Below, in pieces: positions 44,078 to 54,821 of a DNA stretch of 64,000 bases (position 1 is the stretch's first letter; each line of letters starts with the position of its first letter). Made by a program: the position numbers and the translations under genes. The stretch comes from Stereocaulon alpinum (lineage: Eukaryota > Ascomycota > Lecanoromycetes > Lecanorales > Stereocaulaceae): the NCBI GenBank assembly GCA_018257865.1, contig JAEUBA010000072.1, positions 102,359 to 166,358 on the forward strand, written 5' to 3'. The notes under the pieces are model-generated. The model had not been told where the DNA came from. It saw only the letters and a list, made by a program, of their open reading frames with translations, and searched no databases.

Positions 44078-45605
44078 ATGATCCAAGCTCGCTTTCTGCA
44101 GAGGTCGAGTCATCGCCTGAATAAGTCTTATACACAACTGGCGATCCCGCCTACTTCCTGCCGCAACGTAATATCCTTCAGCCTCCTGTCTGTTTAAGGT
44201 GGCTAATATTTCTCACAAAGTTCTCCTCACAGTTCGCAAGAACAACCCTTCTATCGCACCCCCCCGAACAACCCCTTTCGCTATCACACGCGCCATGGCA
44301 GTATCGTCAACGACCGCTCCGATACCTTGCTAGTCCTTTAGCCCCTCGATTCGCTTCAACCGTTGCAAATAGTACACCCATTGCTGAACTCGACCCTCGA
44401 CATGCTCTACCCACGCAATCCTCTGCTCCAGCAGGGGAAGGGTTCCTACCAACATCACTGGATAAGATCACCGAATCAATCACTCCCGTGCACGAACACA
44501 TTGGTTTCTTAAAAGAAATGGGCTTAGACTACGGGTGGGGGACAACAGCCTTTGTGGAATGGCTTCTAGAACACGTCCATATCTACACCGGCACACCCTG
44601 GTGGCTTTCGATCACCCTCTCGATGCTCATTATACGCGTCAGTCTTCTTAAGCTCTATTTCGACGCCGCAGACGCCGCCGCACGCAGTCAAGTCATTGCA
44701 CCACACATGGATCCTCTGATGAAGCAGTATCAAGTTGCACTAGCTCAAGGTAACCGGGCAGAGGCGCAGAAGGTTGGCGGAGAAATGAAGACGCTGAGGA
44801 GAAATGCTGGGATTAGCTATCTCAAGCAATTTGCGCCTTTCGTGCAAGTACCCATTGGATTTGGTACATTTCGACTCATGCGGGGCATGGCTTATCTACC
44901 TGTCCCGGGGCTAGACACTGGGGGTGTCCTTTGGTTTCCCGACTTGACAGTATCAGACCCGCTATTCATCCTTCCCATAGCTACCTCTGCAGCTTATTAC
45001 TTCACATTCAAGGTATTTGCTGCCGCTCCTATGCGTCGAAAGATCTGGCTGCTAACAAAACATCCTGTATCCAGTTTGGCGGAGAGACAGGCAGCAGCAG
45101 TCCAATGACTCCTGGCATGAGGAAGGTTTTCCTCTATGTGATACCCCCTTTTAGCGGGCTCATTATGACTAATTGGCCAGCTGCCTTGCAAATGACGTTC
45201 TGTATTGCCGCCATAATATCGCTCATACAGTCAAGTCTTTTGAGGCAGCCGTGGTTCCGAAATTTCCTTGGCCTTCAGCCAATACCTCCGCGCTCCAATA
45301 CAGGGAAATCCGACAATTCAACATATACTGGAACGTTGACCAGGTATCGGCCACCAGGGAACGCCTCGGAACAAAGGAAAGGAGGGGTTATATTTGATGT
45401 CAAAAACAACCTTTCGAACTTCTACCAGGAAAGCAAGAAGAAAGTAGAGGAGCGGACACAGCCGAAGAAGTCTAGTAGAAGGACGGCCGCAGAGCTCAAG
45501 TATGCTAAGGAATACGATGCAAGGAGGAAACGAGAGCTAGAGCAGGAGGCAGAGGCGAGGAGGCTGGAGAGGGAGGAGAGGCTAAGCGGAAGAAGCCAAG
45601 AGTAA
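44078..45605 (+). CDS. OXA1: mitochondrial inner-membrane insertase Oxa1
   Basis: Exons 44078..44167, 44233..45012 and 45075..45605 (introns 65 and 62 nt) give 466 aa. The first exon encodes an Arg-rich amphipathic presequence (MIQARFLQRSSHRLNKSYTQ), a good reason to start here rather than at later ATGs. The YidC/Oxa1 core begins HVHIYTGTPWWLSITLSMLI and continues with KQFAPFVQVPIGFGTFRLMR and VFLYVIPPFSGLIMTNWPAA, giving five TM helices. The C-terminal about 110 residues are basic and helical (ESKKKVEERTQPKKSSRRTA), the matrix ribosome-binding tail. It inserts mitochondrially encoded proteins into the inner membrane. The acceptor of intron 1 could alternatively be the AAG at 44220 (four residues longer). 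Confidence 0.94.
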
Positions 45606-45951
45606 ATACATCGAAGCACAGCGTCGATTAGACGGTTATGTACAGCCACTTTCCTAGTTTGGTTGCATTTGCTGCATAGCAAGGCCGGCGATGTATAACA
45701 CCATCCTTATTCTTACAATTGCGGTCCACTGGCCTTCTCTGTTGGTGGAACCTGGTGTCTTACAATTGACTCTTAGAAGCGACGCTCTACAAGCGCGAGT
45801 TGCAACTATTTATACAACGTTCGAGGGTGGTCCTCTTTGACACGCGCCCGGCAGCGGGCAGGCTTCGAATATTAATTGACATAAGGTTGCCCCTCTTGCA
45901 CGTCTACTCAAGATCGATTTCGCTGGAAGCACCCACATCCTCTCGTTTACA
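45606..45951. other. intergenic region
   Basis: About 345 bp between Oxa1 and the secreted-protein gene. Nothing recognised. Confidence 0.5.
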
Positions 45952-46850
45952 ATGGTCTACCATATTCAGTCCTTATGGCTGCTGCTAACCACCATCCTTA
46001 TCTCAACCGCCCTTGGCAACCCAGTACAATCCTCTTCAAGACTCCCATCACTCAGTGCGCTACCCGCCTCAAACTTCTCTTTCTCCTCAAATTTCTCCGT
46101 CCCCAATGCCGACCCAGTGTGCACCGACGACCTCGCCTGGCTCCGCCCTGGCAGCTTCAATGCCTCAGGCTACGACAAGCCCTGTATCGAAGCCATCAAC
46201 ATGCTCACAGAGCGCGAGCCAGAAGATTATATCGTTCGCGAGTTTCTGGCTGCGAATCAAATGCCGACTACGGGTTTGCCGAATGTGGACACGCCTAGGA
46301 GGTATACTTATAAAGGTACGTATCTTATCTAACATCTTCTATTGACAAACAATCCGCATTGTTCCATGTGTGGTATAGCTGATTGCTGACGTGAGAACCT
46401 CGTGGTCGGTGACAATAGTTGACGGCCTGTCCTGTACATTGGTCGTGGCCATGTTCGCTGATTTCCCACCGGGTATCTTACCGGGTCTTTTTCCGGGAAC
46501 GCATGCGAAGAATACACTGCGGACGTGGTATGATATTCTTGGGGCGGTGGATGACGTTAAGAGGGTTTGTTTGGAAAGGGAACAAGGAACAGAATTTGGG
46601 TATGCGGCTCTTGGTGGTGAGTTGATCTCTTTCTCTGCTCCTTGCCTTGAGCGATGGATTGGAGTTGGTCGAAGGAGGCGGAGAGGGTGGTTGGTGTTTT
46701 CGTTCGAGTGGGCTGACTTTGGGTGACGAGGTAGAAGGGCCTTTTGATATGGGAGTTTTCTTTTGGGCGACGCAGGCACCTATTGGTAGGGTTATTCCGA
46801 GGGGTGTAAGGCCGGTTGGGAATGGTGGGGTGGGGGCTGAGACTGCGTGA
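45952..46850 (+). CDS. small secreted protein, unknown function
   Basis: A model with exons 45952..46315, 46419..46616 and 46675..46850 gives 245 aa. The N-terminus is a clear signal peptide (MVYHIQSLWLLLTTILISTA), followed by a Ser/Phe-rich stretch with N-glycosylation sequons (NFSF, NFSV, NASG). A few cysteines follow (VCTDDLAW, KPCIEAINML, LSCTLVVAMF, RVCLERE, GGWCF), compatible with disulfides. The last exon ends DMGVFFWATQAPIGRVIPRG. Intron 1 (103 nt) is convincing; the exact limits of intron 2 are a guess (GTGAGT donor, GAAG acceptor). I recognise no family. It could be a cell-wall-associated or effector-like protein, with no further support. Confidence 0.6.
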
Positions 46851-48630
46851 TCTGGAGGGTTGGAGGCGTGGGATAAGGGTTGAAAGAGTGGGTGGGTGTG
46901 ATTTATATGGGTTGTGTACGCTGTGAATGGGAAGGGATTTAAGAGAGGTCGAAGACTTTGATTGGACAAGTATGAACGACCTCTAGCCTGGAAGATCCAA
47001 AGGCAGTGCCCTGGCCAGCCTCAGGAGATGCTGTCATTATGCTAACGGTCGCCAAAACCTTTGTCAATATGTGCTAGCACTGATTGGCTCCTTTGTCATC
47101 TTTCATGTGATTTTCAGCTCTACCTCAACATCTCGCAGGCGAAAGTTTGCTGCTTCAGACAACGTCACTAGTTTGGGCAGGAGGAAGATCAGATAGCAGG
47201 ACTGAGGTAATATGATAGTGACAAACCTTCGCCATGTTGGATTGAAGGTGATGGTTGGCGAGAGGCAGGGTCTGTGGATAGAGTGACATGTAAGGCTCAT
47301 CTTCAGCGAGGCTACCGTTTTTAATCCAACATTTGCATCTATGATCTCACGAATGATGGATAAAGGAACGCCATAGCAATTCAGCCAAGCGATAGTGATC
47401 TGTAACAGCTTCACCAGGACGATTTACTGTATTAACCTAGTATGGGATATCGTTACAAATATGGCGACTAAGACTCTGTAGATGATAAGGTATGGAGACC
47501 TTGGGGACATCTTCGATTGACGAGGAGGCGGTACATACGGCAACCTGCAACTCCGCCTAGTAGTCATGGTCCTGTACGAGAAAGGTACCTTGGTCCTACA
47601 TCTACCATCTTAGGCATATCACAACAACACTACGTCACCACGTGCTCATCTGCTCGCTAATCTCTTCTACTCCTAGGTACTTCCTGCTTCGCATGAGACT
47701 ACGTCCCCTTTTGCGCATCAGTCTGTCTAACCCTGATCGAAGCTGAGGACGTTACACCCGACGTGCTATGTTGGTACTCTGAGCATCACGAAGCATAACA
47801 GTCAGGATTGCCCCATTACCTGTACCCCAACGTATCTCACATTCATGGGTGTGTTGTCCGAAATCTCGCATCTCTTCCCCTATACGGACTGGATTACGCA
47901 TTGCGAGGACCTTGCACATGGAGAACAGTCCCCTTGCATATGCATACCCCACTTAGTTGCGACCAATTCTGTGCCAGCGCAGCTGATAGGCCACTGACCC
48001 GCAAATCAAATCTATACTAATTGCTGCAAGCACTGAGCCACGAACATTCTAATGTGCTCCGCCGTGATTCTATGCAGCATTCTAGATATATCCTGGCATG
48101 TTGTTCGGCTAATAAATTAAGTCGTTCCTGGCATCTGCAAGCCGCAATGGTGACACCATGCGTAACCTCTGCAACTAATCAATCTCGCCGTCTGTGAGTG
48201 AGAATACCACAGACGCATATAACTTTCAACATCGAGAGCGACTAATGCGTGCTCCTCGCTAAATCTCTCGTTCTTGCTGTTATTCTAATTCGCGGTGCTA
48301 TTATCCACTTGCTCTGTTATCCCATCAGTGCGTCGGTCAAGAACATGGCCAAGAACGGCAAGATCCAGCCAACTGTGGAGACACGGGAAAGCTCCACATT
48401 GAACAGTCAAACATGATTGTACACGATTGTTGATTGGTATTGGGAGAGTTACACTATGGAAATTGAAAGAGTATCACTAGCTGCGGTTTCCGACATTTGG
48501 AGGCAGAAAGTATACAATCAAGCTTTAGATGACTGGGCCATATATTAGCTCTGAATTACCATAGAAATCTGGATGACCACCACCGTTGGGATAGCAGCCG
48601 TTCTGTTGACGTCTAGTCGCCAAAATCATA
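46851..48630. other. 1.8-kb intergenic stretch
   Basis: No supported gene. ORFs up to 103 codons occur on both strands without features. A small hairpin (CTGTGGAG...CTCCACA) lies near 48372..48395. Confidence 0.45.
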
Positions 48631-51329
48631 ATGCCCTCACTACCCATTCGCTATTTGTCCCACAGCTTTGCAGTGTATCTAATTCTTAGCTACAGTATTG
48701 AAGTCGCTACCAGTGTGTGCTTCCCAGAACACCCCGTATTGAGACTGAAGACTTGTTTACAATGGGTCTTCGTGCGCTTACAGGTACCTTACTCGTCAAG
48801 ACCGACTCTTCACATTTGCTATCGGCCAGCAACTTCCCAATCTCAGGAGCCTGCATCCTGTCTTACAGTGGCTCAAGCCTCGTCTATACCTCAGGCTCCA
48901 CCGTACTCTCGCCTGTAAGCAGCGGTCAAACATTTCGTACGCTTCGATGCGAACGCTCCTTGAATCCTACATATTCCCCTCAACATGGAAGGAATCAAGC
49001 GTCGTCGGTTATACCAGCTAAGAAAACTACGGCAACAAGTCTACAATCGCTAACACCAACTGCAGCGGGGACTCTAAAATATAAAGACCCCAAGCTCACT
49101 GGTTGTTATGCCGGTACCGGTGGCTCGACAACTTTCACACTAACCAGTGGAGAACTACTAGGTATTCCAACAGAGTCTGCCTATAAGTATGTTTATATCA
49201 AGGACAAACCGCAGTCTTTCAACTTCTCATGCTCGGAATTCTTTAAACTTGGTCCTCTGCCATGGCATCTCAGATTGAGCTTCGCAGAGAGTCCTGCTTG
49301 TGCATCCTATAACCAGGATTTGCTAGCCGCCCAAAAGTCAAACCTCAATATTTACGCCGATATGCCGCCTGGAGTCGTGAATGGAGATGCCCATGTCCCA
49401 TTCAATTGCTGTGGTGGATGCAAATTAGTCGCACCAGAGGTGCAGCTTCTCTATTGGTCTACACCGTCATCCGGGGAATGTTCTCCAGCTAACGCTACCA
49501 TTTCACCCCAAAGGAGCTCGCATCGATCGAGTCCAGCGCAGGAGCCTCGTGCCGCGAGTCCGCCGAATGCTGCGCCCTTCGCTGTTGTCGACGGGTCCAC
49601 CTTGACATTCCCCTCACTATATATAGCCATCCTAGGTGCTGTCAGTGTCACCGATCACTGCAAGACATGGGGTAAAGCGTACCACAATCCCACCGTTGCT
49701 TTACCTCCAGGCGATCTCTCAACTCTTTCGTTTCATGGTAATGGCATTGTGTTCGATGGGTTCGCACCGAAAACAGGCGTCTTCGACCCTGCAGCATGTC
49801 GCACGTATGGCCTTAGTAATGGCAGTACTCATTCCTACCAAGCTTATGATTACTCGGTAACTCCGAGTACATTGAGCTGGGTCACTACAGCTTCTTACAC
49901 TATGGGTCCTCCATACAACCCTATCTTGCTCCCACCGAAACAATTGACTGCGCTTGATCCGGAATGGCAAGCTTGTACGTCGTGGGACGCTTATGGCGAT
50001 AATGCTTATGATCTAATCTTTGGCTTATACGACCCACCACGTGTTCTGACCCCAACAACAGCAATGGTCGACCCGTCACCTACCCCACCACACCCGGCTC
50101 CTCAACAGGCTACTCCGGCGCCTCAACCTGCCAGTCCAATAATGCCAGTTGTTCCGGTGGTCACCGCCAGTCCCAATGCTGCGGACCCAAGTCATTCAAA
50201 AGGCGACCCACTGGGTCCGGTGAACCCCGATACTGGCCTGGCAGGTTTTATACTACGCCCCTTCGGCCCAGACCCTTCGAAAGTTGTAGATGTCAATGGT
50301 GATCCCAATACCAATGTCAACACTGTCACACTCAACCCTATCGGAGATAGCCCACCCACCATAACAATTGACGGTAGTCCATACACCGCCAATGAAGCAT
50401 CTCAGTATATCATTAAAGGCCAAACTCTCTATCCAGGGAGCCCCATCATCTACGTTTACGGCACCCCTTACTCATTAGCTCTGCCTGTGAAAAAGGGTTC
50501 TACGCCTGTCGAGATGCCTGCTCCACCGCCCATTGATGGCGAAGTCATTCGTCAAGGCCCAAAAGGTGGCATATTGATCGCTGGCCAGACTATCATACAG
50601 GGTGGCCAAGCTACAATCTACGGGACGGCTATATCTGTCGGTCCTAGCAACCTTGTTATTGACGGCAGCACGTATGCGCTTCCTAGCCCTACAGCCAAGT
50701 CACCACTTGGATCAGCAGGCTCATTCCCAATCGACGGATCGGCCGCACGACCAATTCTGACCATAGACGGAAAGACTAATACGGCAGACTCAGCCTCGCG
50801 ATACATAGTGGGCAGCCAGACTCTTGTACCAGGCGGACCCCCTATTGCAGTCAATAACATCCCATACGCCATACCCTCTGCCGTCACTGCCATAATCTCA
50901 AATGGTCACACCATAGCTCTAGCTCCGGAGATTACGTCAAACGCACAAGCTCTCTCTGTCCCAAGCGCTGCGGGCTTCGGAGGCGATTATCTACCTCAGA
51001 CTTACGCTATCGACGGTATCTCACTGACTGGCGAAGCGACTGCGCTTGCAGTAGGCAGCACGACACTGACCCCGGGTTCTCCTCCGCTTACGGTATCACG
51101 CCATGTGCTCTCCCTGGCGACTGGTGGAGCACTCATTATCGACGGTAGTACCAAGATCTTGGCATCTGAGTCGCAGTCAAGTATAGCAGGCGAAATCACG
51201 GGAAGTTCTGGTCCTGGTAATGATAGCAACGTGCTTGCGTTCACTGGTGATGCGAACCATGCGGAACAGGCAAGGGTTTCGTTGCAGACGCTTGGTCTTC
51301 TTGTGTTGGTATGGAGACTTGTGTTGTAG
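48631..51329 (+). CDS. GPI-anchored cell-surface repeat protein
   Basis: Exons 48631..48712 and 48784..51329 (71-nt intron, GTGTGT...CTTACAG) give 875 aa. The first exon supplies the signal peptide (MPSLPIRYLSHSFAVYLILS). The N-terminal part (to about residue 450) has scattered Cys, including a CCGGC cluster, and several Asn-glycosylation sites. A Pro-rich linker follows (about 455-485, PTPPHPAPQQATPAPQ). From about 547 to 820 a degenerate repeat recurs three to four times: I-x-I-D-G-S/K, about 12 residues, I-x-x-G-x-Q/T-T-L-x-P-G-x-P-P-I. The C-terminus is Ser/Gly-rich then hydrophobic (VSLQTLGLLVLVWRLVL), a GPI-attachment signal. It is probably linked to plasma membrane or wall. Function unknown; the repeat type is widespread in filamentous ascomycetes. 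Confidence 0.78.
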
Positions 51330-51984
51330 ACTAGCAAGCCTATTGGCCCTGGCCGAGTTCGTATCCGTTCGTCTATATTCTGCACACTGCCAAAGCCACC
51401 GCCCTCACCGCGGTGGACTTTGCTGATGCAACGCTCGCCCTAGCCCTCACGCTCCAGTATGGTGCGAATTCCAAGTCGCATTGTTCATTAGTCGTGGCTC
51501 TCTGTCTAGGGTGCGAGTGAGCGAGTGCCACGCCGAGTATCGTAGCTAATGTGCTGAGACTGCCATCGTTGTACTCTCAGGAGTATCTATATCATGTTGT
51601 GGAGATTTATCAGCCAAGAGAGACGTAGGTGGTAAGAGATTGTTCCCTCGCTGCTTCATTAATCAGATTCAGCTTCTGGCGTCTCAGTTGATATATATAC
51701 AAAATCCGGTATATAGATAAAGAATCGTCACATAGTCTCAACAAAGCCGTATGACACTAACAACCAATATTGATATCATGAATCGCTAAAAATAACAGTA
51801 TGAGCACAAGAGCCTGGGCAAGGCGCGGTATCCCCGACAACCTCTCAAAATAGGACGCTCAGCCGTCGAAATGATAGTGCTGGGGAGGGTGGAGGAACTG
51901 GGGCTTGATTAGGAAACACTAGCGAGATGAGAAACGAAGCTGATGGGTTAGGTATATAAGTGATCACATGAGAATAGCATATCA
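51330..51984. other. intergenic region
   Basis: About 650 bp between the GPI protein gene and the pseudogene. Nothing recognised. Confidence 0.45.
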
Positions 51985-53339
51985 TCAACTAGCCTCCCAC
52001 TTACCATCCTGAGGATACATCACCATAATTCTCGGTCGCCGAAATAGATTTTCCGCATGATGGGGCCATAGAACCACGATCCTCCAGCAAACAAAAGCTC
52101 CATCGTCAGCCAACTGCTCCAGTTTGCGAGCTTCTATAGGTATAGGTATATTCCTATTCGAACCAAGCCATTCCTTCTTTACTGAATTCAATTCCTACTG
52201 GCGCATCCCCTCCTCTGGCATACCTTCGGCACCATGCAGCACCCATCGTTGGAGGATATCCAGGTTCCTGCGTCGAGTATGAGTGTCAGGCCAGGGAATA
52301 TACCGCTCTAGGAAGAATAGCCAGTCCTGGTTGTTTTTGTGATTGTTGAAGGTGGTTTCGATCGTGGGTCTACTACCATTGGCGTGGGGTATGTTGTCTT
52401 GAGGTAAGTTTCGGGGATTGTGGTCAGGGAGATGCTTTCGAGGGATTGCGTGATGGTATGAATCTCCTTGGCTATATCTACTCAAGTCAGTTCTGACTCC
52501 GGGTCTAGCGAGCAAGAGATCCTCGAGGCTGACTTGTTGTGAAGTGTTGTGATGATAGTGCATGGATATAAACAGGTTCGATGCTTCTAGGATAGTCTTG
52601 GCCCCGATTTCAACGCGGGTAGATGCGGCCAAGTAATGTCCCAGATGGAGGTTTAGTATTCTGGCAGTCTTTCTGAGTACCACAATCGAACAGGACTCAA
52701 GGGCTGTATGTCGAAGGTCGTATTCAATGAGCGTAGACTCATGCAGGATGATAGCAGCTGCCTATCATGTGTCAAGGCGCTCATATTGGAGAAGTAGTCC
52801 TGCCGTGTGCCAGCATCGGTGGCGGTTGCGAAGGATTCGAGCTGCGCGGCGAATTGGAAAAGTACTTTCTCATAGTAGGAATTCACTGGGTAGTGGAAAC
52901 CGTATACAAAATCCCCAGGTTCGAGTCTTTTTGGCCCTGGGAGGACAGGATCGAGGTGGCTTTCTAGTGTAAATTATCGAATCAACGGGTCTGCAAGCGC
53001 AGCAAATATCTCTGATAGATGAGAACTTACATGGGTCGGTTACGTGCATGCCTAGGAGCATTACAAGCATGGCTTTGGTACGTCCAAGCTGAATGGGCCA
53101 CGTCGGAAGTACTATTTAGATTCATGGGCCGTATATATTAGGTCAGAGAGTGTGAAGATCAGGGAGATACCATGTGGCATCCTTGCCATGACTTTACCGA
53201 GGCTCTTCGCTGGCTCATTTGTGAGCTGTATCTGCGCTTCGATAAGTCGATGCAAATCGGCATTCCTGGCTTCTAGATTGGGACCTCTCAAGCTTACTGT
53301 ATTTGTAGTCTTTCTCTTCGCCGAACGAAATGCAATCAT
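51985..53339 (-). pseudogene. probable pseudogene of an unknown multi-exon fungal gene
   Basis: Conserved-looking pieces lie in order on the minus strand. An exon from 53339 (MIAFRSAKRKTTNTVSLRGP) splices cleanly via a 59-nt intron (53170..53112) to WPIQLGRTKAMLVMLLGMHV. Then come LDPVLPGPKRLEPGDFVYGF, FQFAAQLESFATATDAGTRQ and, in another frame, AAAIILHESTLIEYDLRHTA running to a TAG at 52195..52197. Beyond it the same frame continues for 68 codons (FVCWRIVVLWPHHAENLF). Joining the second and third pieces creates a TAA, the next junction needs a one-base frameshift, and the TAG is in frame. Three lesions suggest decay, though unusual splicing could explain some. No family recognised. Confidence 0.45.
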
Positions 53340-54821
53340 AGATTACCTTGGTGGTTGTCTGGCTGAACATGTCGATATATACGATACAGATGCACTGAGA
53401 AAGCGCTGTGAATGTCTCCCAAAGGGCCGCTTAGAAGACTTTGCTGTCAAAATTGATTTGGGTGTCCATCAATGGACCTGCCTGCTACCTCCCAGTTTGG
53501 GTACAAAATCATGACGACAGGATTGTCAAGATGAATGCAATGAGCGAGCTTGAAGCATCTTGAAGTCTTGAGACGGACATCTGTCACTCCCCGTAGGAAT
53601 CAATGTTCCCGTCCTCGCTCACTTCGCTCGTCATCTTACCACCGTCTTTGCTCATTCAAGTTGTTCGATCAAGACCTCCGGGAAATAACACCTTTCTGAG
53701 GCGCTTAAAGCAGCAATGTCCACAGAAGTCTTATCCAGTACAGCTGCCGAGTTGAACAGCAGTGTTACGCACTGGCACTATGCGTCATCTTTTGATACCT
53801 CTCCAGGCGTCGGCAAATATAGCCAAGACACTCCAGTCACTCACCCTGGAGAATCGCTTGGTCAATAGCCACTGCTTGATCGATGCTGCACATGCCATTG
53901 GGCCTGGCCTAAAACTGGAACACTAAGACGCAAAGCTTTGCGCAACACAGCATACGAACCCTAGTATGACCTGAATCATGACCGCCTACCCCTCTTCAGT
54001 CTTCATTAGACACCAACATCTCTCACGAACACGTGGACATTTCTCGAGTACGAGGAATATACTTTGTGTCACTTAGCATTATCTGCGCACAAGAGAAAAA
54101 GTTGGTGCGCTCAGTAAGCGACGAGACACTCAACGGACATATGACGAAATGGACCAATGTCGACATCTTGACTCAGTTGAGGAGGTGTACTAAGGTTTTA
54201 GACCCCAACATGAGCAGAGAAGGAAGCTGCGAACGCCATCATTAAGTTCCTTGAACACTGCGGGCAGCAAGGCAATTAACATTGATGAGAATACAAACGA
54301 GATTCCACACAGGCCGTTGAATTGTATTAGAGAACACAATGACATAAGTGGTGTCCTGCATCCTTTTCTACTAGAACGCCTTCATTTTGGACAACAAAAA
54401 GGATAGGACAGACTGATCTGAAGGCAAGGTCATACAGCGGAAAATGCATACTTAAGTCGCCCGGTACCCTTGGCCAGCTGGTAATCGTTGGGCAATGATG
54501 CTTGTAGCTCGTTTGTCTCAAAGAGAAAGTGGGGGTCGGGCGCGACAGGCTGAGAAGGAAAGGCGGAGTATAAGTACCTCCATCCGCCGGCCAACCGTTA
54601 GCGCGCACTAACTAATGGACGAATTAAGTTAGATCCCGTCATTAGTGTTCGACCTCATCCATTGCAGTACTATTTGTCTCGTCAGCAACCTGTTCTATGC
54701 ATCGTCTGAAACTCTCTTTACCTCAACTGTCTCTCATTTTGGTGCGCAGTGAGCATGCGCAAGTTTTCGTGATGTGCTCACTAGCTCACTCATCTCCGAC
54801 CATGCCAATTGCAATTGCAGT
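53340..54821. other. 1.5-kb intergenic stretch upstream of the HDA2/3-like gene
   Basis: No supported gene. ORFs of at most 93 codons have no recognisable features. The 3' half would hold the promoter of the chromodomain gene. Confidence 0.45.

Noticed and set aside
52915..52945. GGTTCGAGTC flanked by CCCAGG/CCCTGGG, tRNA-like
   Set aside because: The arms do not extend into a tRNA fold and the segment lies within protein-like sequence on the minus strand.
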